Notes under the pieces: generated by a model
Seen by the model: only the letters and a program-made list of their open reading frames with translations
Databases searched by the model: none
Told to the model about the DNA's origin: nothing
Shown here: piece by piece, positions 53,771 to 62,031 of the stretch
Position numbering within the stretch: the first letter of the stretch is position 1
Layout of the letters: each line of letters begins with the position of its first letter
Assembly (NCBI GenBank): GCA_020851455.1
Contig: JADZCT010000033.1
Location: forward strand, 62,001 to 126,000
Origin: Gemmatimonadaceae bacterium
Lineage (GTDB): Bacteria; Gemmatimonadota; Gemmatimonadetes; Gemmatimonadales; Gemmatimonadaceae
Direction: 5' to 3'
DNA: 64,000 bases
Translations under genes and position numbers: made by a program

Positions 53771-55801
53771 ATGATTCCCGCGCTGCTGTTCCTGCTGCAG
53801 CAGGGGCCTGAGGCCCACTACGGAGGCGGGGCTGCGTCGGGCACGACGGCTGGCGCGGTGTCGGATCCCACCGCGCAGCTCTTCCGGTTTCTGCTCTCGA
53901 CGGTTCCGCAGTGGGTGCAGATCGCCGGCATACTGATTGGCGGGCCTGTAGCCCTCATCGTAGCGTGGCAGGTCTGGAAGAACCGGCGAAATCTGTGGGC
54001 GTGGTTTCTTGGCCGCTCCCGCGGCTACAAGTTCGCGATCGCGGGAACCGGCGGGTTCGTGGCGCTCATAGTGGGATTCGTGGGCGTCTACAACTACAAC
54101 TACGTGATGCATCGGAACGACTTCTGCCAGTCGTGCCACATCATGGACACGCCGTGGAACCGGTTCCAGGTCACGGCGCACAAGGATCTCCAGTGCCACG
54201 CATGCCACCGGCAGCCTCTGTGGGTGAGTTCGAAGGAGCTTTTCTGGTGGGTGTACGAGCGCCGGATGGCCGTGCCCGAGCACGACAAGGTGCCCACGGC
54301 GGTCTGCTCTGAATGCCACATGCGGGGCGAGACAGACTCGTCACGCACCAATGTCATGCGCACGGCGGGGCATGTCGTCCATCTCAAGTCCGACAGCTCG
54401 GCGCTGAAGAACGTACAGTGCGTGACCTGTCATGGCCGTGACTTCCACATGTTCCGGCCGAACAACGCCACCTGCTCGCAGAGCGGGTGCCATACCGATA
54501 CACGCGTGAAGCTTGGCGCGATGTCGAAGGCCGGGTTCCTGCACTGTACGACCTGCCACGGTTTCCGCACTCCGGTGCCGGAGGGCGAGACGGTGGCCGC
54601 GGCGAAGAAGGCGGTGGCGCCGAGGGCGCTCAACTGCTCCGCATGCCACCAGATGGCGGAGAACGTGCTGAAATGGGATCTTGCCAAGGATCCCCACAAG
54701 GGTTCCTGCGGGTCGTGCCACAATCCGCACACGCAGGAACAGCCGCGCGACGCGTACAAGTCGTGCGCGACGGCGCAGTGTCATGCATCGGCCGACACTC
54801 TCACGGCGTTCCACCGCGGGATCGGCACGCACCGCCTCGACGACTGCGGCGCGTGCCACGAGGCGCACAGCTGGAAGGTGAACGGGCGCGATTGCCTCGC
54901 CTGTCACAAGACGATCTACCCGGACCGGCCGCGCGCTGCGCCGCCGGTCGAGGGGGGAGCGGCAGCCGACCGGGTGCGGCACGCGCCGCTGCCGGACGAT
55001 CGTCGGATGCCCATCGGGGAGAGCGGAGCGGCATCGCATCGCGGCCCGTCCCGCGCGAGTGCTGAAGCCGCTGCCGCGGTTTCGATCACGCCCGCCGCGG
55101 TCGTGCGCGCGGCTCGCTCGAGCGTGCCGTCACGCGCCCGGCGCAGCAGGCGCCGTGTCGCGCCTACTGGAGATCGCGCGCTGGCGCTGGTGGCCATGCA
55201 GGGCGGGGCTGGAGGCGCCGGCGCCGGCGACTCCGCCTTCCTGCACTCGCGGCACCGGGGAATCGCCTGCACTTCGTGCCACAGCACGTCATCGGGCACG
55301 CATGGCGGCGTGTCCATCTCGGCGCCTGCCGATTGCCTTGCCTGTCATCATGGCCCGGCACAGAAGGCTGGCTGCACTGTCTGCCATGCGACTGCGGCTC
55401 TTCCGTCACTCTCGAAGGCCGTGACGCTGCGTATTTCGGCACGCGCAACGCCGGTGGAGCGCGCGTTGCCGTTTGCCCATACGCGTCACGCAGCCCTCGA
55501 CTGCGGCCAGTGTCACGCCGCTAACAGCAAGCGCACCGTCACCGCTACGTGCACGTCGTGTCACGGCGACCACCACCAGCTCGATCGCGATTGCGCGGCG
55601 TGCCACCCCACTGCCAGGGCGGGGCACGACCGAACGGCGCACGATGGGTGCGCCGGCTGCCACGCGAAGGCGCAGTTCGCAGCCGCATCATTCACCCGCC
55701 AGGTGTGCCTCGCGTGCCATCAGGAACAGCGTAATCACTACGTGGCGCGTGACTGCGCATCGTGTCATGCCGTCCCATCCCATCCCGGCGGTGCGCGATG
55801 A
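53771..55801 (+). CDS. NapC/NrfH-like membrane cytochrome fused to a multiheme C-terminal region (18 CxxCH, 2 CX4CH)
   Basis: The 676-aa protein has two membrane segments (~45-66 and ~87-113) followed by a NapC/NirT/NrfH-like start (CQSCH at ~119, CHACH, CSECH). In total it has 18 CxxCH sites plus two CX4CH (CSQSGCH, CATAQCH). A haem-free Arg/Ala-rich linker at ~382-499 divides it into an N-half of eleven motifs and a C-half of nine. NapC/NrfH proteins take electrons from menaquinol; the extension would carry them through the periplasm. GTG 53768 also precedes the frame, but ATG 53771 is preferred. The stop overlaps the barrel gene by ATGA. Confidence 0.88.
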   Translation: MIPALLFLLQQGPEAHYGGGAASGTTAGAVSDPTAQLFRFLLSTVPQWVQIAGILIGGPVALIVAWQVWKNRRNLWAWFLGRSRGYKFAIAGTGGFVALIVGFVGVYNYNYVMHRNDFCQSCHIMDTPWNRFQVTAHKDLQCHACHRQPLWVSSKELFWWVYERRMAVPEHDKVPTAVCSECHMRGETDSSRTNVMRTAGHVVHLKSDSSALKNVQCVTCHGRDFHMFRPNNATCSQSGCHTDTRVKLGAMSKAGFLHCTTCHGFRTPVPEGETVAAAKKAVAPRALNCSACHQMAENVLKWDLAKDPHKGSCGSCHNPHTQEQPRDAYKSCATAQCHASADTLTAFHRGIGTHRLDDCGACHEAHSWKVNGRDCLACHKTIYPDRPRAAPPVEGGAAADRVRHAPLPDDRRMPIGESGAASHRGPSRASAEAAAAVSITPAAVVRAARSSVPSRARRSRRRVAPTGDRALALVAMQGGAGGAGAGDSAFLHSRHRGIACTSCHSTSSGTHGGVSISAPADCLACHHGPAQKAGCTVCHATAALPSLSKAVTLRISARATPVERALPFAHTRHAALDCGQCHAANSKRTVTATCTSCHGDHHQLDRDCAACHPTARAGHDRTAHDGCAGCHAKAQFAAASFTRQVCLACHQEQRNHYVARDCASCHAVPSHPGGAR

Positions 55802-57279
55802 CTGCGTCTTCACCGCGCCCCCCACGGCGGGGAGTGGTGCCCGTGATACGGGCGCTGGTCGCTGCGTCCGCGCTTATGGGCGCGGTGAGGGGCGAAGCGC
55901 AGGGCGTTCGCATCTCCGGCGTGACCTCGCTCCAGTATGTGGAGCTGCGGCCATTCGTCACCGACTCCTCGCCGATCGCGGCGGTGCCGGGAACGGGCGA
56001 GTGGCGTGAGTCGCCGGGCGGCGTGCCGGTGCTTTGCTCCGCGGTCAGCGGCTACTGCAGGTTCGAGCGATCGGGGGCGCGCGTTGGCGCATTGCCCATG
56101 CTGCAGGACATAACCGTCGCGGGGTGGGGCTGGGTGCAGGGGCTCAGTTTTCACGCCGACCTGCGGGGCCGCACTCAGGTGGGTGGCGACGGCTTCACGT
56201 GGCCGCGGGCTAACGACCACTTTAACGTCCTGGACGCATACGCGGAACTCGATCGTGGCAACTGGCGCGGCCGACTCGGTCGCCAGTGGGTCACGGGCGG
56301 GCTTGGCGTGTACAACTTCGACGGCGCCGCCGCTTCGCTGAACCGTGACGCATGGTCACTCGAGGGATGGGGTGGGCGCGCGCTGATGGGCGGGCTCAAC
56401 GATGCGTATACGTCGGGGCAGCTCGCGGCGGTCGAGAACCTGCCGCCCGAGGACGGCGGGCTGATCTTTGGCGCGCGCGGGCGCTACCGGCCCGATCCGC
56501 TCACCGCAGCAACGCTCCTCTACCAGCGCGTGCTCGTTGCCGACCGGAGCGGGCTCTACTCGGAGCGCGCCGCGTTCGACGCAACCGCGCGCCGCTTTGG
56601 CGCGCAGGCCGACGTGAACCTCACGTACGACTTTGCCTACGGCGACTGGAACGAGGCGCGCCTCAGGATTGGTACCGGCGCGTACCGGACGTCGGGCGCA
56701 ACGCTCCAGCTTCGCCGTTCACGCCCGTATTTCGACCTGTGGACGATCTGGGGCGCGTTCGCGCCCGTTGGATTCAACGAAGCGAGCGTGACGGCCTTCA
56801 GGAAATTGCAAGGCGCTCCCGTGACCGTTTCCGTACGCGGTGCGTATCGCAAGTACGCAGAAACCGAGGCGGGGTTCGATCTCCGCACCAACGGGTGGCG
56901 CGCCGGCGCCGACGCCACATGGTTGCCGGCGGAGTCGGCCGTGGTGACCGCATCGTACGACGTGGACATCGGCAGCGGCGCCGCTGGCTCGGACGGCCGG
57001 CTCGGCGTGCGATGGATACCCGGGAGTGACGTTTCGGTTGGCGCAGACCTGTCGGTCACGCAGAACATTTATGAGTTCCGCGTGGGCACCGGCCGCATCT
57101 ACGGCGCGGCGCTGAGCGCAGCGGCGCCGGTCGCGCCGGGTACGCGCATTGCCGTTGACGCGGGCTGGTACCGGCATGCGGTGAGCAACGGCGCCGTGGG
57201 GCCGGACTGGAGCCAGCGCCGGATTTCGGCGCGGATCGAATGGGCGATCGGGCGCGATCCCGGGAGTGCGCGGCCGTGA
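55798..57279 (+). CDS. Outer-membrane beta-barrel of the cytochrome cluster
   Basis: The 493-aa protein has a signal peptide (basic N-terminus, hydrophobic ~26-42, ending GEAQG). A long series of alternating amphipathic strands with aromatic girdles follows, ending in a strand RRISARIEWAIG and a short tail. It has no CxxCH site. Its position between two multiheme cytochrome genes, overlapping both by ATGA and GTGA, is that of the porin in porin-cytochrome complexes such as MtrB, which insulates a haem chain across the outer membrane. MtrB homology itself is not evident. Confidence 0.75.
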   Translation: MTASSPRPPRRGVVPVIRALVAASALMGAVRGEAQGVRISGVTSLQYVELRPFVTDSSPIAAVPGTGEWRESPGGVPVLCSAVSGYCRFERSGARVGALPMLQDITVAGWGWVQGLSFHADLRGRTQVGGDGFTWPRANDHFNVLDAYAELDRGNWRGRLGRQWVTGGLGVYNFDGAAASLNRDAWSLEGWGGRALMGGLNDAYTSGQLAAVENLPPEDGGLIFGARGRYRPDPLTAATLLYQRVLVADRSGLYSERAAFDATARRFGAQADVNLTYDFAYGDWNEARLRIGTGAYRTSGATLQLRRSRPYFDLWTIWGAFAPVGFNEASVTAFRKLQGAPVTVSVRGAYRKYAETEAGFDLRTNGWRAGADATWLPAESAVVTASYDVDIGSGAAGSDGRLGVRWIPGSDVSVGADLSVTQNIYEFRVGTGRIYGAALSAAAPVAPGTRIAVDAGWYRHAVSNGAVGPDWSQRRISARIEWAIGRDPGSARP

Positions 57280-58787
57280 CGCCGCGTCGCTGGCCGGCCC
57301 TGCTGATCACCGCGGCCATTGCGGCCGTGGCAGCCGTATTCCCGGCGAACGCAGCGCGGCGTGATGCCAGCGCCTTTCCCCACGCGCGCCACGCCAAGCT
57401 CTTTCCGACGTGCGCCGGATGCCACGCCGGCATCGAGACTGGAGACGCCGCACGCGAGTTTCCCGCTGCCGCCTCGTGTGCGTCATGCCACGACGGCACA
57501 ATCCGGCGCCGCGTGGAGTACTCGGCGCCGGTGCGGCGCGGCGCCGGGTTCCTCACCTTCTCGCATCCCGCGCACGCAGCCAGGACCGCTGACGCGACGT
57601 GCACGTCATGCCACTCGGCGCAAGGCGCGCAGTGGATGGATGTCGCCGCGGCTGCGCCGGAGCGCTGCGCCTCGTGCCACGCGCATGCCGCAGTTCCGCA
57701 CCTGGACGACGCGAACAAGTGCACCACCTGCCACAGGCCGCTCGCCGCGGCCACCGCCCTGACGGAATCGCGGGTGGCGGCGCTCCCCAAGCCACCTTCG
57801 CACGAGCGGGCGGGCTTCGTCTCGACACATGGGGCGACGGCCAACGCTTCGACCGCGACCTGCGCCACCTGCCACGCCCGCGAGAGCTGCCTGCGCTGCC
57901 ACGTTGACGGCACGCTTCCGGCGATTCAGACCCTTGCAGCCGACGCACGCGTAAGGCACCTGGTCGCCGGCAAGGCGCCGGTGTATCCCGTGCCTGCGAC
58001 GCACTCGTCGGCGGATTTCACGCTGGCGCACGGCGCCGCAGCGCGCGCCCCCGCCGCGACCTGCAGCACTTGCCATGCGCGCGCGAGTTGCGAGACGTGC
58101 CATACGGGCGATGGCGCCGCGGGTGTAATCCGTGCCATGCCAGTGCCGGGCAAGGCGGCGGCGCCTGGCGTTCTTCTGAAGCGCGCGCCTCCTCCGGCAA
58201 CGCAGGGCGTCGCGGTGGCCGCGACCGCCAAGCCGTGGACGCCGCAACCCCACCAGGCTGACACCGTACGCACCGTGCGCGTGCATCCACCGGGATTTGG
58301 CACGGCACACGGGCCGACGGCCGCGTCGGGCGCGCTGGGGTGCGAGGGTTGCCATGCGCGCTCATTCTGCTCGACGTGCCACGCCGGCGAGCGTTCGGGC
58401 GGCCGATTCCATCCAGCCGACTTCGTTTCGACGCATGCCCCGAAAGCATACGGCCGCGACACGGACTGCAGCGCGTGCCACAACCCGCAGGCGTTCTGCC
58501 GGTCGTGCCACCTGCAGGCGGGGCTCGCCATGCAGCGGAGCACGCAGCGCAGCGCGACGTTCCACAACGCGCAGCCGCTCTGGCTCATGCAACACGGGCG
58601 GGCCGCGCGCCAGGACTTGCCATCGTGCACAACCTGCCACCAGCAGACCTATTGCATGCAGTGCCATTCCCAGCTTGGCGCGCGCATCAATCCGCACGGC
58701 CCGGGATTCGATGCGTCGAGCATGGCGAGCCGCAACTCACGCATCTGCCTTGCGTGCCACTTCACGAGTCCACGCGGGCCGCAGTGA
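57276..58787 (+). CDS. Periplasmic 16-heme cytochrome c
   Basis: The 503-aa protein has an N-terminal hydrophobic signal (~8-25, ending ANAAR) and sixteen CxxCH motifs, from CAGCH (~48) to CLACH near the end. Several occur in pairs 8-15 residues apart, such as CATCH/CLRCH, CSTCH/CETCH, CEGCH/CSTCH, CSACH/CRSCH and CTTCH/CMQCH, a repeating STHG-x-CxxCHAR-x-CxxCH unit. A Pro/Ala-rich linker lies near residues 290-340. GTG 57276 overlaps the barrel stop. It is a candidate soluble or barrel-inserted electron carrier. Confidence 0.9.
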   Translation: MTPRRWPALLITAAIAAVAAVFPANAARRDASAFPHARHAKLFPTCAGCHAGIETGDAAREFPAAASCASCHDGTIRRRVEYSAPVRRGAGFLTFSHPAHAARTADATCTSCHSAQGAQWMDVAAAAPERCASCHAHAAVPHLDDANKCTTCHRPLAAATALTESRVAALPKPPSHERAGFVSTHGATANASTATCATCHARESCLRCHVDGTLPAIQTLAADARVRHLVAGKAPVYPVPATHSSADFTLAHGAAARAPAATCSTCHARASCETCHTGDGAAGVIRAMPVPGKAAAPGVLLKRAPPPATQGVAVAATAKPWTPQPHQADTVRTVRVHPPGFGTAHGPTAASGALGCEGCHARSFCSTCHAGERSGGRFHPADFVSTHAPKAYGRDTDCSACHNPQAFCRSCHLQAGLAMQRSTQRSATFHNAQPLWLMQHGRAARQDLPSCTTCHQQTYCMQCHSQLGARINPHGPGFDASSMASRNSRICLACHFTSPRGPQ

Positions 58788-58815
58788 TCGCATTTGCCGG
58801 GGAGAGAGCCCCATC

Positions 58816-59259
58816 ATGACAAATAAGACACGATACCTTGCCGCCGTTTGCCTCTTTGTTGCGTCGTTTGCATGCTCGCGCGACCGCCAGGCCGGAGTCC
58901 CGCTCGGCAAGGTGGCGAGCGCGGATGCAGCGCAGCCGCAGGACGCAGCACATTCCCTCATTGGCCCCGCGGCGCTTGCGGCGCTGGATACCGGCAACAC
59001 GCTGTTCCGCAAGCAGGATTACGCCGGCGCTCTCGCGAAGTACCGCACAGCAGGGGATCTTGCTCCTCAGCACTCGGCGCCGATATTCGGCATTTATATG
59101 GTTGCCAAGGCAATGGGCAACAAGGCGCTCGCCGACAGCGCGCTCGCCGCGATTCGCGACCGCAACGGCCCGCTCCCGGAGGCAGGGCACGGAATGTCGG
59201 ATTCGGCGCTCAAGGCCCTTCACGCGCGGAGCAGCGGGCGCGGTACCAACGACACCTGA
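58816..59259 (+). CDS. Small lipoprotein with TPR-like helices
   Basis: The 147-aa protein has a signal peptide and likely lipidated Cys at ~20 (ASFAC). A helical region follows with one clear tetratricopeptide-like unit (NTLFRKQDYAGALAKYRTAGDLAPQH), and there is no haem site. GGGAGAG lies ~9 nt before ATG 58816. It is the last gene of the cytochrome run and may help assemble the complex. Two hairpins follow. Confidence 0.75.
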   Translation: MTNKTRYLAAVCLFVASFACSRDRQAGVPLGKVASADAAQPQDAAHSLIGPAALAALDTGNTLFRKQDYAGALAKYRTAGDLAPQHSAPIFGIYMVAKAMGNKALADSALAAIRDRNGPLPEAGHGMSDSALKALHARSSGRGTNDT

Positions 59260-59266
59260 TCGCGCG

Positions 59267-59318
59267 CGGTATCACCCGCGTGATGCCGTTCGCGTATGCT
59301 TCCCGGAGAGTCCGGAAG
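59267..59318. terminator. Two hairpins between convergent operons
   Basis: A 9-bp stem (59267-59275 with 59280-59288, one G-T pair) lies just after the lipoprotein stop. A second stem of CTTCC and GG arms with one bulge (59299-59306 with 59312-59318) lies just before the emrB-like stop. They probably end the cytochrome operon and the efflux operon. Confidence 0.55.
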
Positions 59319-59323
59319 GCGCG

Positions 59324-60928
59324 CTAGTGCAGATCCACGGCAGCCGCGGCCCGGCCCTTGCCTGAGCGCCAGAGGAGCATCAGCGGGAGCACCGCGAGCA
59401 GCGCGATTCCGCTCCAGATGTAGATGCGCGAGAACGCCAGGACGCTCGCCTGCACCGTGAGCGCGCGATCGAGCACCGCGGCTGCGCCATGCTTTGCCAG
59501 CGCCGGATTGATTCCCCTCGACGTCAGGCCGCGTGCGTATGCGTCGAGCCGACTGAGCGCATCGGGCGCGGTTACGGTGAGGCGCTCCGCCAGCAACGCC
59601 TTCTTCTCCCGGGTGAATCGCGTGAGCATGGTGGCCATCACCGCGATTCCCAGCGAGCCGCCAAGCTGCCGCGCCAGGTTCAGCATCCCCGTTCCCTGCG
59701 CCAGGTCGCGCGGCCGCAGATTTGCGAGCGTGATGTTGTTGAGCGGGATGAAGATGAATCCCAGGCCTACCCCGCGGAGCACGAGCGGCCAGAAGAGGTC
59801 GCGCTGTCCGCTGTCGTACGTCAGCGAAGCCAACTGCCACATGCACACTCCGAAGAGCACCGAGCCAAGCACGATTACAGGCCGCCCGTCGGTCGCCATT
59901 CGCAGCCGCTTCCCGAGGATCGCCATGGTGACGGCCGACGCGATCGCGCCCGGAAGGATCACGAGCCCCGTCTGGTTGGCGGTAAAGCCGTGGAGCGTCT
60001 GCAGGAAGACGGGAAGGACGAACACGCTTCCGAAAAGCGCAAAGCCCAGCATCGTGCCCATGACCACGCCGGTGGAGAGATGCCGGTCGCGCAGGATATG
60101 GAAGTCAATCACGGGCTCGTCGGTGCGCAGTTCATGGATCACCAGCCATGTTGCCGAAACCGCCGATATCACCGTGAGCGTGACGATGAACGGCGACTCG
60201 AACCAGTCCATCCGTTCGCCGCGCTCGAGCATCCACTGCAGCGAGCCGACAGCCGTCGCGAGGAGGCCGACCCCGAGCCAGTCAACCTTCTTCGCGCGTT
60301 CCTGGAACTCCGAGTCGGTGACGTACATCCATGTCATCGCCGCGGCGACGGCGCCGATCGGCAGGTTGATGTAGAAGATCCAGGGCCAGTTCCAGTTGTC
60401 CACGATCCACCCGCCCAGCGTCGGGCCAATCGTCGGGCCGACCATCACTCCCACGCCGTACATCGCCTGGCCGATGCTGATCTCCTCGGGCGGGAACGAC
60501 TCCCACAGTGTTGCCTGCGCGGTGGAGAGGAGCGCGCCGCCGCCGATGCCCTGGATTACGCGCCAGAAGACGAGCGACGCCAGCTGTGACGATGCCCCGC
60601 AGAACATCGAGGCGATGACGAACAGGATGATGGATCCGGTGAGGTACCTGCGGCGTCCGAAATACGCCGAGAGCCACGGCGACATCGGGATCACGATCAC
60701 ATTGGCGATGATGTAGCCCACGCTCACCCAGGTGATCTCGTCCAGCTCCGCGCCGAGGTTTCCCATCATGTGGGGAACCGCGACGTTCACGATGGACGTG
60801 TCAATGAGCTCCAGCATCGCGGCCATCGTGACGGCAATCGCAATGATGTAGCGGTGCCGGTACCGGTCCACGGCGGCGGCCTCGGGCGCGGCCGAAGACG
60901 CGCCCGCCGGGAAGGCGGAAGTCGTCAT
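59324..60928 (-). CDS. EmrB/QacA-family MFS drug exporter (DHA2)
   Basis: The 534-aa protein has 14 predicted membrane helices, the DHA2 signature LIDTSIVNVAVP in helix 1, loop 2-3 motif WLSAYFGRRRYL, motif C GVGVMVGPTIGPTLGGWIVDNWNWPWIFYINLP, and a cytoplasmic basic tail. It should export drugs or other hydrophobic compounds, using proton gradient. It follows the EmrA-like gene by 7 nt. The substrate is unknown. Confidence 0.92.
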   Translation of the reverse strand: MTTSAFPAGASSAAPEAAAVDRYRHRYIIAIAVTMAAMLELIDTSIVNVAVPHMMGNLGAELDEITWVSVGYIIANVIVIPMSPWLSAYFGRRRYLTGSIILFVIASMFCGASSQLASLVFWRVIQGIGGGALLSTAQATLWESFPPEEISIGQAMYGVGVMVGPTIGPTLGGWIVDNWNWPWIFYINLPIGAVAAAMTWMYVTDSEFQERAKKVDWLGVGLLATAVGSLQWMLERGERMDWFESPFIVTLTVISAVSATWLVIHELRTDEPVIDFHILRDRHLSTGVVMGTMLGFALFGSVFVLPVFLQTLHGFTANQTGLVILPGAIASAVTMAILGKRLRMATDGRPVIVLGSVLFGVCMWQLASLTYDSGQRDLFWPLVLRGVGLGFIFIPLNNITLANLRPRDLAQGTGMLNLARQLGGSLGIAVMATMLTRFTREKKALLAERLTVTAPDALSRLDAYARGLTSRGINPALAKHGAAAVLDRALTVQASVLAFSRIYIWSGIALLAVLPLMLLWRSGKGRAAAAVDLH

Positions 60929-60935
60929 ACTTGGG

Positions 60936-62015
60936 TTACGAAGTCGCCACGTGCACCGTGACGCTCATTCCGGGGCGAAGCGGCCGGTCAGGCCCGCACC
61001 CCCGGGTGACTCGAATGCGTGCGGGCACCCGCTGCACGACCTTCGTGAAGTTGCCCGTCGCGTTGTCCGGCGGGAGCAGCGCAAACTGCGCGCCGGTGGC
61101 TGCGCTCAGGCTCTCGAGCGTCCCCTCGGCGGCGCAGCCGGGGTAGGCGTCCACGTCAATCGCCACCGACTGGCCGACCTTGAGATCCGAGAGCTGCGTT
61201 TCCTTGAAGTTCGCGACTATGTAGTCGCTCGTGTCGGCGACGATCGTGAGGAGCGGCTGCCCTGGCTGGATGAGCTGGCCGATCTCGACTTGCTTGCGGC
61301 TCACCGTTCCCGCGAACGGCGCCGACACGCGCGTATACGAGAGCTGAAGCTTCGCGTTGTCGAGCGCGGCACGCGCGGCGGAGAGCCGGGCCTGTGCGAG
61401 CCGTGTGCCCGCCTCCGCGCTCGTCACTTGTGCTGCAGCGGTAGCCGCCTGGCGCTCGGCTACAGCGAGCGCTGCCGCTGTCTCGTCGTTGGCGGCCTGT
61501 ACCGCGTCGAGTTGCTGCTTCGAGACGATCTGCTTCGCGGCGAGGTCCTTGATGCGGGCCAGGTCAGCCGCCGCCTTCGTGTGCGCGACGCGCGCGGCGT
61601 CAATCTGAGCCGACGCAACGCGGGTCTGGCTCTGTGCCGTCTGCACGGCCGCCTCGGCCTGACCCGCCTGTCCCCTGGCGCCGGCCGCCGCAACGGCCGC
61701 TGCGTAATCGGCCTCGGCCTGCGCGAGGCGCACGACGTATTCAGAACTGTCAATCAGCACGAGCGGTGCGCCGCCGGAAACGACCTGGTTGTCGGCGACC
61801 TCGATCTTCCTTACGTACCCGCCGACCTTGGCGAGAACCGGGACGATGGTACCGTCAACCTGGGCGTTGTCCGTGCTCTCGTGGTTGCGGTTGTACATGA
61901 TGACCTTCGCGCCCCAACCGAGCGCGACCAGCGCGCCGATGGCGAGGAGCGGGAGCGCGATCTTACGCCCCGTTGACGGTTCTTCGGTGGCAGTGGGCCT
62001 AACGGTGGTAGCCAT
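60936..62015 (-). CDS. EmrA/HlyD-type membrane fusion protein
   Basis: The 359-aa protein has one N-terminal membrane helix (~18-36), a biotinyl-lipoyl-like domain (TDNAQVDGTIVPVLAKVGGYVRKIEV), a long Ala/Gln-rich coiled-coil hairpin (~80-215) and a barrel domain beginning YTRVSAPFAGTVSRKQVEIGQLIQPGQ. It links the EmrB-like exporter to the TolC-like channel. It lies 16 nt after the tolC-like gene. Confidence 0.92.
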   Translation of the reverse strand: MATTVRPTATEEPSTGRKIALPLLAIGALVALGWGAKVIMYNRNHESTDNAQVDGTIVPVLAKVGGYVRKIEVADNQVVSGGAPLVLIDSSEYVVRLAQAEADYAAAVAAAGARGQAGQAEAAVQTAQSQTRVASAQIDAARVAHTKAAADLARIKDLAAKQIVSKQQLDAVQAANDETAAALAVAERQAATAAAQVTSAEAGTRLAQARLSAARAALDNAKLQLSYTRVSAPFAGTVSRKQVEIGQLIQPGQPLLTIVADTSDYIVANFKETQLSDLKVGQSVAIDVDAYPGCAAEGTLESLSAATGAQFALLPPDNATGNFTKVVQRVPARIRVTRGCGPDRPLRPGMSVTVHVATS

Positions 62016-62031
62016 ATGGGGAGCCGGTGGG

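Noticed and set aside
54910-55260. Possible compensating frameshifts in the haem-free linker of the NapC-like cytochrome
   Set aside because: No other frame gives CxxCH motifs or better sequence there; the linker is kept as a disordered segment, though it is flagged as a check.
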